From assembly GCA_023131215.1 (NCBI GenBank), contig JAGLZV010000113.1:1-11228 (forward strand): 11,228 nucleotides of DNA. Reading direction: 5' to 3'. Below are positions 1 through 7,129 of the stretch, piece after piece. The notes under the pieces were generated by a model. It made no database searches and was not told the origin of the DNA. It saw only the letters and a program-made list of their open reading frames with translations. Made by a program: the position numbers and the translations under genes. This stretch comes from Candidatus Methanophagales archaeon. GTDB lineage: Archaea > Halobacteriota > Syntropharchaeia > Alkanophagales > Methanospirareceae. How positions within the stretch are numbered: position 1 is the stretch's first letter; each line of letters starts with the position of its first letter.

Positions 1-2187
1 GAATTAAATCTTAGTAAATTTGAGCCTAAGCCAGAGTACAACACTGAAGATAATATGATAATTCCCGATTTTTATTCTCCTTGCTTAGCTCTTTCTGCAA
101 GGTATGAAAGAGCGGTTGGTTATTTTAGGGCAAATATCTATAGAGAACTTGGTGAAGATTTACTAAATTTTGCCAAACATGGCGGAAAGATTCTGTTAGT
201 ATGCTCACCAGATATTCCAGAACATGATGAAGAAGCTGCGAGAGAGGGGTATGAATTAAGAGGAAAAAGGTCAGAGCAGGAACAAGAAATTACTTTGTTG
301 TATGTATTAAGTGACATGTCAAAAGATCCAAAAGAGTATGATTGCCTAAATATGCTACGACTTCTTATTGAAAAAGGTTCAATGGAACTTTATATCGCAA
401 CCAGATCTGGCGGTATATATCATAGAAAGATGGGTGTGTTTTATGATTCCGCTGGAAATTATATCGCCTTCTCGGGTTCTGGAAATGAAACTCGGAGAGC
501 TGTTGGATCAATTGAGGATTGGGGAAACGATGAGGAGTTTGATGTATATCGAAGTTGGGGAAATGATTTTGAGGCACATAAGGCAGAAACAAAAGCCAGA
601 TATTTTAAAAAACTCATTACTGGCGGGGCAATACACACAAAGGTTCGCCCTATTAATGAAATAGAGCGAGAAGAGTTAGCGAAATTTCGATCTCACTTAA
701 CACTTGAGGATTGTAGAGCGGGGGCTAGGGCTAGAAACCCCTCTCATAATCAAAGCGAAGAGAAGTTACGTTCCAGTTATGAAGTAGAAATTGATGGGCG
801 GAAGTTATCCCCTTATTACTACCAAATCCAAGCAATTGAAGCATGGGGAAAAAATAATTGTGTTGGAATGCTTTCAATGGCTACGGGAACGGGAAAGACA
901 TATACTGCTTTGTTTGCCGTTTTAGATTTAATTAAACAGGGACGTCTTGTTGTTATATTTGTTCCATCAAAAATTTTATTACAGCAATGGTATGATATTG
1001 TATCAAAGTTTTTCCCTGAAGTGCCAATTCTCGCAGCTGGGGGAGGACATAATTGGAAAGCGTATGCCATGAAAAGGATATTTGTGTCAGATATCGCTAA
1101 ACCTAGGATTATAATATCTACGATGGCCACGGCTTCCTCAGAGGATTTTATAGAGTTTTTAAGCCAAGCAAAAAATCCGATCTTGATTGTTGATGAAGCT
1201 CATAGAATAGGTAGCCCTGTATTTAGGAAAGTTCTAGATAGAATATCATTTAAAGAACGTCTTGGACTGTCAGCCACACCAGAGAGATTATTCGATAATG
1301 AAGGAAATTTAGTGATACAATCTACATTCGGAGATATACCTGTTTACAACTTACCTATTGATGGAAAGGTCAAATTGTCAGAAGAAGATGACGAGGAGAT
1401 ACCCATATTGGGGAAATTTTTGACCAAGTACGATTATTATTATGAAATTGTAAATCTTAACGAGGAAGAGCTAGAACAATGGGACAAAATTACTGCAGAA
1501 ATAAAAAAATACATAGCTAATAATCCTTCTGTATTGGATTCTAAAGGAGCTTCAAAAGAAGTTGAAAAATTAGAACTATTATATATTAAGAGAGCCAGAA
1601 TTTTAAAGAAGGCACAAGGTAAAGTCGAATGTGCATGCAAAACCATCTCAGAACGATATCAACCAGAAAGTAGATGGCTAATCTATTGTGAAGATGAAGA
1701 ACAAATGAACTCTGTAGCAGAAGCAATACGTGAAAAACATGATAATCTGCCCGTGCTCATCTACCATTCTAAAATGAGAGAGGCGGAGAAAGAAAGGACT
1801 ATTCAATATTTTGAGCGACATCCGAGTGTTATTGTAAGTATTCGTTGTCTTGACGAGGGAATTGATATCCCTATAGTTGATGGTGCTTTAATTCTTGCAT
1901 CATCTACTAATCCTCGGCAATACATTCAAAGGAGAGGGCGGGTACTTAGAAAAGCTAAAGGAAAAAGAAAAGCTACTATAGTTGATGTATTAGTATTGCC
2001 TGAAAAAACAGAGGAAGATGTCTTAATGCCGGTAATAAAAAGTGAGTTATCTCGTGCTTGGAACTTTGCAAAAAATGCCAATAATGCTGAAATTACTCAT
2101 GAACTATGGAAAATAGGGAATATATACGGTGTTAATCTCATTACAGATAATGAGATAGCCCTATCAGAAGAGATATTGGAGGATTGA
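1..2187 (+). CDS. PLD-nuclease/SF2 helicase fusion, Dnd-type restriction-like protein (5' partial)
   Basis: Probably a DNA-targeting effector that joins a phospholipase-D-type nuclease domain to a superfamily 2 helicase. The reading frame is open to base 1 and reads naturally into the first in-frame ATG at base 55, so the true start lies upstream. Numbering from that ATG: a PLD-like domain covers about residues 1-190, with HRK at 123-125 and a GSGN patch near 141-144. After a linker comes the helicase: Walker A ATGTGKT 276-282, DEAH 380-383, SAT 406-408, and motif VI QRRGRVLR 625-632. Only one clear HKD-like motif is visible, so activity may need a dimer. The next gene starts 2 bases after the stop. 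The layout resembles proteins annotated as restriction enzymes of DNA phosphorothioation systems (inference from memory of that family). It could also be a helicase-nuclease of another defence system. Confidence 0.8.
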   Translation, partial: ELNLSKFEPKPEYNTEDNMIIPDFYSPCLALSARYERAVGYFRANIYRELGEDLLNFAKHGGKILLVCSPDIPEHDEEAAREGYELRGKRSEQEQEITLLYVLSDMSKDPKEYDCLNMLRLLIEKGSMELYIATRSGGIYHRKMGVFYDSAGNYIAFSGSGNETRRAVGSIEDWGNDEEFDVYRSWGNDFEAHKAETKARYFKKLITGGAIHTKVRPINEIEREELAKFRSHLTLEDCRAGARARNPSHNQSEEKLRSSYEVEIDGRKLSPYYYQIQAIEAWGKNNCVGMLSMATGTGKTYTALFAVLDLIKQGRLVVIFVPSKILLQQWYDIVSKFFPEVPILAAGGGHNWKAYAMKRIFVSDIAKPRIIISTMATASSEDFIEFLSQAKNPILIVDEAHRIGSPVFRKVLDRISFKERLGLSATPERLFDNEGNLVIQSTFGDIPVYNLPIDGKVKLSEEDDEEIPILGKFLTKYDYYYEIVNLNEEELEQWDKITAEIKKYIANNPSVLDSKGASKEVEKLELLYIKRARILKKAQGKVECACKTISERYQPESRWLIYCEDEEQMNSVAEAIREKHDNLPVLIYHSKMREAEKERTIQYFERHPSVIVSIRCLDEGIDIPIVDGALILASSTNPRQYIQRRGRVLRKAKGKRKATIVDVLVLPEKTEEDVLMPVIKSELSRAWNFAKNANNAEITHELWKIGNIYGVNLITDNEIALSEEILED

Positions 2188-2189
2188 CT

Positions 2190-2369
2190 ATGGAATTCGA
2201 GGAAATGGTTTCGGTGTTGAAGAAGGTGAACGAAGAGATGGATGAACAAGTTGATGAAAAATTATTAGAACAAATATTAGCTTTAGTTATGAAGAAACCT
2301 TTGGATTCTGATAGAGGGAGATGTCAAGACCAGATCATGGAGTTAATAAAGCAGAGAGGAGGTGATTAG
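2190..2369 (+). CDS. small acidic protein of the Dnd-like cassette, unknown function
   Basis: I do not recognise this 59-residue protein. I chose the ATG at 2190 over the in-frame TTG at 2184 because a GGAGGA Shine-Dalgarno (2178-2183) lies 6 bases before it, inside the end of the helicase gene. The protein is rich in Glu, Asp and Lys, is predicted mostly helical, and has no signal peptide or membrane segment. It has a single Cys (in GRCQDQI). Its stop is embedded in the ribosome-binding site of the next gene, so it is translationally coupled on both sides. It is therefore likely a real subunit or adaptor linking the helicase to the SMC-like ATPase, not a spurious ORF. The function is not inferable from sequence alone. 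Confidence 0.65.
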   Translation: MEFEEMVSVLKKVNEEMDEQVDEKLLEQILALVMKKPLDSDRGRCQDQIMELIKQRGGD

Positions 2370-4368
2370 CATTATAATAAAAAAAATTGAAATGCTTAAT
2401 TTTGGTCCTTTTTATGGAAACCATGAAATCTCATTTTGGAATGATGGAATAGGTATTCATCTCATTAGAGGGGGTAATGGACAAGGGAAAACATCTATTC
2501 AGCGAGCAATATTATGGGCTCTCTATGGTGTTATCTATGATAGGAAAGGAGAGAAAATCAGATTAACTTCATTACTGAATCATACAGCCAAGAAAAAGGA
2601 TTTGTATAAATATACTGTGCAAATCAGTTTTATCCATGAAGAAGAGAATTGGGTTATAGTAAGGAGTACTAAGGCAAATAGGCATAATGATCATAAGTAT
2701 GAGGAAGGAATGACAATAGAGGTTTATAGGAATGGAAGGATTGTTCCTGATCCAGAACATGAAATACAGCGAATATTACCTTCATCTATAAGTCGGTTCT
2801 ACTTTTTTGATGGTGAAATGCTCCGTGATTACGAAGAACTGCTAGAAGAAGATAGTAGGGCTATGGCTTTGCTAAAAGATTCGATTGAGCGTGTTCTCGG
2901 TCTCCCTTATTTTAAAACAGCCCGCAGGGATTTAGACTCTATTAAAAAGAAGTTCGAAAAAGAAAGAGCTAAAATTCTAAGACAACTCGGTGGGGCTGAT
3001 TTGGAAGAATTAGCTGAATCACAGCAGATGCTAGAGGAAAATTTAGAAGAACTTGAGAGATCAATAGCTGAAATAGAAAACCAAAAAAGTAAGTTGGATG
3101 CGGAGATTGCGGCTGACAAAAGAAAATTGGCAGATATGAAAGAAGTCCAAGATCTTGCCAACAGGAGAATAGCTATAGAAGGGGAAATTGAAAAAAGGGA
3201 AGCAAAAAAAGAGACAAAAACGTTGGAGAGAAGTGCTCTCGTCGAAAAGTTATACAAAAATGTGTTAGCACCAATTGCAACTAATTTAATCCAACAATTA
3301 GAAATTAAATCTAAACAAGCTCTTGATAGGTATAACCAGAAACAACAAGCGCTAGGACGGGCTAAGATTCTTAAGGAAGGAATATCAAAAAGCAAATGCA
3401 GTTGTTGTGGGGCGATATTGGATCCCAAAAAATTGGCCGAATTTGAACGAGACTTAGATGAGACAAAAATCAAAATTGAACAGCTCACTCAGATTCCAGA
3501 ACCTGATCTGTCCTTTGAGAATAGCAAAGATATATTAGAAAAAATGATGGGGAATATAACATCCCCCGAAGATTTTGAAGGATTAGATAAGCAAATTATT
3601 GATATTGAATATGAGATTCAGCGATTACTATCTGAATTAGAACAGGTAAAATCTAAACTTGTAGATGTAGATGCTGAAGAGTCTAAAAAACTGGAGATAA
3701 AGATACGGAGTAGGGAAAATGAATCAGGGAGATTAAAAGGGATAATAGAAGAAAAAGAGAAAGAAAAGTTGAGACTACTCGAAAATAAAAACGAATTAGA
3801 TCGAAAAATAGCCTCGATTCCCCAAGAGCAACTACAAAAATTAAATAAAAAAATAGAGTTTATAGAAAAACTTCGAAATGTATTTGAAAAGTCCGTGTCC
3901 AGTTTCAGAGAAGAGCAAAAAGCTAGAGTAGAAGACACAGCAACGGAGATATTTAGGCAGATCCGTTCTAAAGAAGAATTTAATCGATTGGAAATAAATA
4001 ATCAATATGGTTTAAGTATAATAACAAACCAAAATATGGTTCTTAATCGGAGCGAATGGCGCTCTTCGGGAGAAGAGCAGCTCGTCGCATTGTCTTTGAT
4101 AGGGGCCCTTAACAATTGTGCCCAAGTTGAAGCGCCAATTTTTATGGATACTCCATTTGGGCGGTTGGATGTTGAGCACGGAGAACGTGTGCTTAAATAC
4201 CTCCCTAATATGTCCAAGCAATTGGTGTTGCTGGTTACTGATAGGGAATTTAGGGAAGGAGACGAAGTACACTTAAGTGGAAATATAAAAACCGATTTAA
4301 CCTTAATGTATAAGGGTGAAGAAGAGGGAAGTATTATACTTCCTACTATCGCCGGGGAGGTAGTATAA
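2362..4368 (+). CDS. dndD: DndD-like SMC/Rad50-type ATPase
   Basis: SMC/Rad50-family ATPase most like DndD, the ATPase of DNA phosphorothioation systems, thought to act on DNA together with DndC and DndE. Using the GTG at 2362: Walker A GGNGQGKTS at 37-45, an FFDGE motif at 148-152 typical of DndD and relatives, then two long charged coiled coils (about 190-340 and 360-510) around a CxxC zinc-hook-like turn (C346, C349, plus C348). The ABC signature SSGEEQ is near 568-573 and Walker B IFMDTP near 593-598, followed by GRLD. At 668 residues it matches DndD length. The start is uncertain: GGAGGTGA at 2358-2365 overlaps the GTG, so translation may begin at the ATT at 2371 or the ATG at 2392. The stop overlaps the next ATG by one base. 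A generic SbcC-like ATPase is the alternative, but the size, FFDGE motif and neighbours favour DndD. Confidence 0.78.
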   Translation: MISIIIKKIEMLNFGPFYGNHEISFWNDGIGIHLIRGGNGQGKTSIQRAILWALYGVIYDRKGEKIRLTSLLNHTAKKKDLYKYTVQISFIHEEENWVIVRSTKANRHNDHKYEEGMTIEVYRNGRIVPDPEHEIQRILPSSISRFYFFDGEMLRDYEELLEEDSRAMALLKDSIERVLGLPYFKTARRDLDSIKKKFEKERAKILRQLGGADLEELAESQQMLEENLEELERSIAEIENQKSKLDAEIAADKRKLADMKEVQDLANRRIAIEGEIEKREAKKETKTLERSALVEKLYKNVLAPIATNLIQQLEIKSKQALDRYNQKQQALGRAKILKEGISKSKCSCCGAILDPKKLAEFERDLDETKIKIEQLTQIPEPDLSFENSKDILEKMMGNITSPEDFEGLDKQIIDIEYEIQRLLSELEQVKSKLVDVDAEESKKLEIKIRSRENESGRLKGIIEEKEKEKLRLLENKNELDRKIASIPQEQLQKLNKKIEFIEKLRNVFEKSVSSFREEQKARVEDTATEIFRQIRSKEEFNRLEINNQYGLSIITNQNMVLNRSEWRSSGEEQLVALSLIGALNNCAQVEAPIFMDTPFGRLDVEHGERVLKYLPNMSKQLVLLVTDREFREGDEVHLSGNIKTDLTLMYKGEEEGSIILPTIAGEVV

Positions 4369-4751
4369 TGAATGAAGCTTTTGGAAAAGCCATAACAATC
4401 CCTGCAAGTGACAATGCTAAAACACAAATGAAACAATTAGTCACGCAAGGGTTATTTAAGGAACAACGAGATGTCTGGCGGCTAGGTGCATCTCTTGGAA
4501 TAGCAAAGGGGAGAACAAAGGAAGTCGGAAAAAGAGAAACGTTCCAGAATGTAAATAGCCTAGACCCAGATGGAATTTTTGCTGCTATAATGCTTGGTCT
4601 CTATCCCGACTTAAAGCCGGAAGAGAGAGTGAAAAAGTTGGTTGATCATGCAGAATGGGGGATAAACGAGATAGCCCACGAAAATGATATAGGGACACTC
4701 GACTTCTACAGTTATGTGGCCGAAATTGAAAAGCGCATGCAAATCAAATAA
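4368..4751 (+). CDS. DndE-like small protein
   Basis: A 127-residue soluble protein whose start overlaps the DndD-like stop by one base (TAATG), with a strong GGGGAGG Shine-Dalgarno at 4354-4360. The N-terminal segment (about residues 10-48) has the shape of DndE: an amphipathic helix with spaced Lys, then a WRLGASLGIAKG stretch comparable to the conserved RxAxxxSL region. The C-terminal half has a helical EERVKKLVDHAEWGINEI segment resembling the HxxxGI region of DndE. DndE is a small DNA-binding partner in phosphorothioation, with a proposed preference for nicked DNA. Position (directly after a DndD homologue) and length support the call, but the sequence is divergent and I am matching from memory. 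The alternative is an unrelated small cassette protein occupying the same slot. Confidence 0.5.
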   Translation: MNEAFGKAITIPASDNAKTQMKQLVTQGLFKEQRDVWRLGASLGIAKGRTKEVGKRETFQNVNSLDPDGIFAAIMLGLYPDLKPEERVKKLVDHAEWGINEIAHENDIGTLDFYSYVAEIEKRMQIK

Positions 4752-4840
4752 TGCTTAACTGACTTGAATAAACTCACAAATCTAAGAATAAAAACGCCGA
4801 ACCACGAAGCTACAATGAAGGAAGCAATAGGGAAGAAGCG

Positions 4841-5273
4841 GTGAAGCTAATGAGAACTGAAGTTGCTAAAATACTCCGTTTCTATGGATTTGCCACTACT
4901 GAAGCAGTGGGAGGTCCGCTAGGAGATATAGTTGGAACTAGAAGCCAGATGCAACCTGTGGCAAGAACACCGGGTCATAAATTGACAAAGATTATTTATT
5001 ATTCCAAAGTGTTTCCTGATTATTCTATCTAATACCTACAAAAAGTTTGAGAGAACGAATACTTCACTCGCGCACTCTTTCGAGATTAGGTACAGGATCT
5101 GGCTAGCAGTTCATTCATTATTAATAGAACAAGATAAAAAGCAAACTGAAGATATTGAGAAGTTTGAGGAAACAGAATTCGAAGAAAGACGTAGAATTCC
5201 CACAATCGCATCTATGATTTCTAACAGAGAGGTTCGTTCAGGACAATCAGCACTTCAGCTCGAGATCGAATAG
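4841..5273 (+). pseudogene. frameshifted remnant of an unidentified gene
   Basis: Two overlapping frames together look like one broken gene. Frame A starts at GTG 4841 and runs 63 codons to a TAA at 5030-5032; it is also open upstream to 4772 but without a start codon. Frame B is open from 4986 to the TAG at 5271-5273 and has no ATG, GTG or TTG until codon 76, so it cannot be an independent gene of that length. Yet it encodes a protein-like, charged sequence (for example LAHSFEIRYRIWLAVHSL). Joining the frames around 5015-5033 gives a product of about 143 residues. I do not recognise a family. It follows the Dnd-like cassette on the same strand and may be a decayed accessory gene of it. Chance open frames are the alternative. 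Confidence 0.35.
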
Positions 5274-5387
5274 TTAATGACAGAGATGCATTTTATGGGT
5301 TCTTGCAGAAATAATGAGGCACAAGCCATCGGGGACTTCCACCAGAAATGAGGGGGTGTCTGGGTACAAGGTAACATCTTTTTAGCA

Positions 5388-5400
5388 GCCTAATATAATA
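5388..5400 (+). promoter_or_regulatory. candidate TATA box of queC
   Basis: An AT-rich run containing TAATATAATA sits 14-23 bases before the queC ATG, and no Shine-Dalgarno is visible between. With usual archaeal spacing (TATA centre about 25-27 bases before transcription start) the transcript would begin at or next to the ATG, meaning a leaderless mRNA. Bases 5274-5387 upstream hold nothing I can support. Confidence 0.3.
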
Positions 5401-5413
5401 GAAACTAAACGAA

Positions 5414-6127
5414 ATGGCAAGAACCAAAATAGCAGTTTGTGTATGCTCCGGCGGGATCGATTCCACAGTGGCAGCGGCAATCGCCTCGCAAGAAGGCTAC
5501 GAATTGCACCTCTTCCACGCTTCTTACGGACAGCGAGCAGAGGAGCAGGAAAAAGAAGCAGTAGAGAAAATAGCAGCTTATTTAGGTGCGAAGGAGTTGA
5601 AGTTTGTGGAAATACCCTTTTTGAAGGAACTTGGGGGGTCTTCTTTGACGGACATCACGAGAGAAGTCCCCGTGGCTGAAAAAGTAAATTTAGATGAAGA
5701 AAAAGAGACACCATCTACATGGGTTCCCTGCCGGAACTTAATCCTTTTAGCGACTGCAAGTGCTTATGCAGAAGTCGTTTCTGCAGATGCCATCTTTGTG
5801 GGGTTCAATGCAGAAGAGGCAAGAGCGTATCCGGACAATGAGAAAGAATTTGTTAGTAGGTATAATTTGGTATTGGAGAAAGCAGTGGCTTCTTATTGTC
5901 AGCCGCCAACAGTAAAAGCACCTTTAGTGGATTTGTTGAAACCGGACATAATAAAAAAGGGGATAGAGGTCGAAGCGCCATTGCATTTGACTTATTCATG
6001 CTATTTAGGTGGCGAGAAGCATTGTGGGATTTGCGAGTCCTGTTTGCACCGGCGAAGGGGTTTCAAAGAGGCAGATGTGGAAGATCCGACGGAGTATATT
6101 CATGAGGAAGAAAATCCCAAATCCTAA
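5414..6127 (+). CDS. queC: 7-cyano-7-deazaguanine synthase QueC
   Basis: Converts 7-carboxy-7-deazaguanine, ammonia and ATP to preQ0. In archaea preQ0 is inserted at position 15 of tRNA and matured to archaeosine. The PP-loop ATP-binding motif SGGIDS is at residues 12-17. The PCRNLIL segment near 104-110 corresponds to the conserved RN region, although the family usually has PGRN. A GFNAEEA/YPDN block follows. The zinc site is C196, C204, C207 and C210 (CxxxxxxxCxxCxxC), followed by RRRGF as in known QueC. At 237 residues it is full length. It stands alone on the + strand, convergent with the marker-8 gene, and its stop is immediately followed by the hairpin repeat at 6128. The nearby tRNA has G15, the archaeosine position. 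The adjacent Dnd-like cassette does not by itself imply a role in DNA modification. Confidence 0.93.
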   Translation: MARTKIAVCVCSGGIDSTVAAAIASQEGYELHLFHASYGQRAEEQEKEAVEKIAAYLGAKELKFVEIPFLKELGGSSLTDITREVPVAEKVNLDEEKETPSTWVPCRNLILLATASAYAEVVSADAIFVGFNAEEARAYPDNEKEFVSRYNLVLEKAVASYCQPPTVKAPLVDLLKPDIIKKGIEVEAPLHLTYSCYLGGEKHCGICESCLHRRRGFKEADVEDPTEYIHEEENPKS

Positions 6128-6168
6128 GCAACACTTTTTCTTTTTTACAAAAAGAAAACCTGTGCTAA
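6128..6168. repeat. hairpin repeat, copy 1 (possible bidirectional terminator)
   Basis: Starts at the first base after the queC stop. It begins GCAACACTTT and ends ACCTGTGCTAA, and both ends recur in the copy at 10435-10471. Pairing: a 10-bp stem 6136-6145 with 6149-6158 around a TAC loop; a 2x2 internal loop (6134-6135 CT against 6159-6160 CC); ACA/TGT (6131-6133 with 6161-6163); bulged A6130; then GC/GC. The + strand carries TTTTTCTTTTTT just after queC. The - strand has a T-rich run downstream of the marker-8 gene (complement of 6167-6182). It may therefore stop transcription from both convergent genes. Confidence 0.6.
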
Positions 6169-6215
6169 AAGAAAAAATAATGGGTGGTTTGGATTTCGGA
6201 TTTAGAGTTTAGAGA

Positions 6216-7064
6216 TTATACCAGAGGTTCAGGCTGCCTTTCTTCCGGAAGCACGGGTAATCGCATGGTATTCAACAACAAAGTATCTCCGATTTCTTTA
6301 GCACGTTCCAAGAGCAATTCCTTGCCCATAGACGTGAGTGCGAATATCGGAATTGCAGTGCCAGCCTGCAAAAGAGCTTTTTCTTTTGCCAGTTCTCGTA
6401 TGTGCGGCGATGCACAAGCAGTAATCAGGTCGGTGATTTCATAGAATTTCTCTGCGTATTTTCTGGAGATGCCTGTGAGGTGCACACCGAATATCACTGC
6501 TTGTTTACTGATAGCTCTACATCGCTCTGCGTCTGCTAGTATGGACACGGTAACACCCACTCTTTCGTATCCAAGCTCAAGTGCCATCTGCAACCCAGCT
6601 ACCTGGTCTATTCTTGGCGGGTCGAGTATCTTCCCGCCTTTATCCTTTATTTTTTCTATTATTCCTTCAACGGGTGTGGTCTCAATTACACCACTTAACC
6701 TTGCCCCTATTCCCTGCACGAGTGCAGGATCGGAAGTGATTACTGTGCCTGCACCTTCACAAACCGTTACAGTGGCATCGAGCAAACCCCTGCGAAGTGC
6801 GGTCATGAAAGTCTCTGAAGCGCCAAAACCAACAAAAACCTCTAACTCTACCTCTCTATCCGCTGTGCACATCCCGAAATCTTGTATCCTGAATTCTATG
6901 TTCTCTTGTATCACTTTTTCGTTCAGTTCCTTTATTCCTCGTATTTTAGCCCATAATGGGCAATAATCGAGCAGCGGTTTGCTAACTTCGACTACTTTAC
7001 CGTTTTCTACCACCACTCTCGCTTTTCCCATGGTTTCAAAGACATGTCTGTCTTTACTCATCAT
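6216..7064 (-). CDS. mmp8: methanogenesis marker protein 8 (DUF2099)
   Basis: Member of the methanogenesis marker 8 family, a conserved protein of methanogens and their methane-oxidising relatives whose biochemical role is not established. Recognisable family blocks are GKARVVVENGKVVEV near the N-terminus, YCPLWAKIRGI, NIEFRIQDFGMCTADR, then a central Gly-rich VCEGAGTVITSDPALVQGIGARLSG region and a C-terminal ACASPHIRELAKEKALLQ block. Several Cys are conserved in appearance (YCPL, GMCT, VCEG, ACAS) and could bind metal or a cofactor. I chose the ATG at 7064, giving 282 residues, over the GTG at 7082. Residues encoded before 7064 do not look like the family, and a TATTAAAT element at 7087-7094 would place transcription start at about 7064, so the message is probably leaderless. 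An ATG at 7061 is almost equivalent. The gene is divergent from rsmA and convergent with queC. Confidence 0.88.
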   Translation of the reverse strand: MMSKDRHVFETMGKARVVVENGKVVEVSKPLLDYCPLWAKIRGIKELNEKVIQENIEFRIQDFGMCTADREVELEVFVGFGASETFMTALRRGLLDATVTVCEGAGTVITSDPALVQGIGARLSGVIETTPVEGIIEKIKDKGGKILDPPRIDQVAGLQMALELGYERVGVTVSILADAERCRAISKQAVIFGVHLTGISRKYAEKFYEITDLITACASPHIRELAKEKALLQAGTAIPIFALTSMGKELLLERAKEIGDTLLLNTMRLPVLPEERQPEPLV

Positions 7065-7129
7065 ATATGGTCTACAGTTCACAATTTAATAGATTATCTA
7101 TAGAAAAATTAATAGCAAGGAACTTTGAA
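7065..7129. promoter_or_regulatory. divergent promoter region, marker 8 / rsmA
   Basis: This 65-bp AT-rich gap must hold both promoters. On the - strand a TATTAAAT element (7087-7094) fits a leaderless start of the marker-8 gene at 7064. On the + strand TATCTATAGAAA (about 7095-7106) is a weak TATA candidate for rsmA, followed by the AAGGA ribosome-binding site at 7117-7121. The two elements are nearly adjacent, so a factor bound here could affect both genes. Confidence 0.4.

Noticed and set aside
719..741. GGGG...CCCC potential hairpin inside the helicase gene
   Set aside because: It falls in the coding linker between domains, with only a four-pair clamp and nothing else supporting a function.
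2907..3488. Long - strand open frames opposite the DndD-like gene
   Set aside because: These are Ser/Leu/Phe-rich mirrors of the Glu/Lys-rich coiled coil, with no independent start signals.
5287..5352. Short ORF of 21 codons that could be a transposase tail
   Set aside because: Too short, no recognisable motif and no paired ends; chance is as likely.
5325..5370. Weak CACC/GGTG hairpin as a possible structured RNA
   Set aside because: Only four pairs, with mismatches immediately outside; no loop motif or repeat supports it.
1..6127. A Dpd-type 7-deazaguanine DNA modification system suggested by queC plus a helicase/PLD protein
   Set aside because: No DpdA (TGT-like) or other Dpd proteins are visible, and the SMC-like ATPase points to DndD instead; queC is explained by archaeosine synthesis.
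6469..6966. + strand open frame of 165 codons opposite the marker-8 gene
   Set aside because: It is the antisense of a clearly recognised conserved gene, and its Ser/Pro/Thr-rich composition is typical of shadows.
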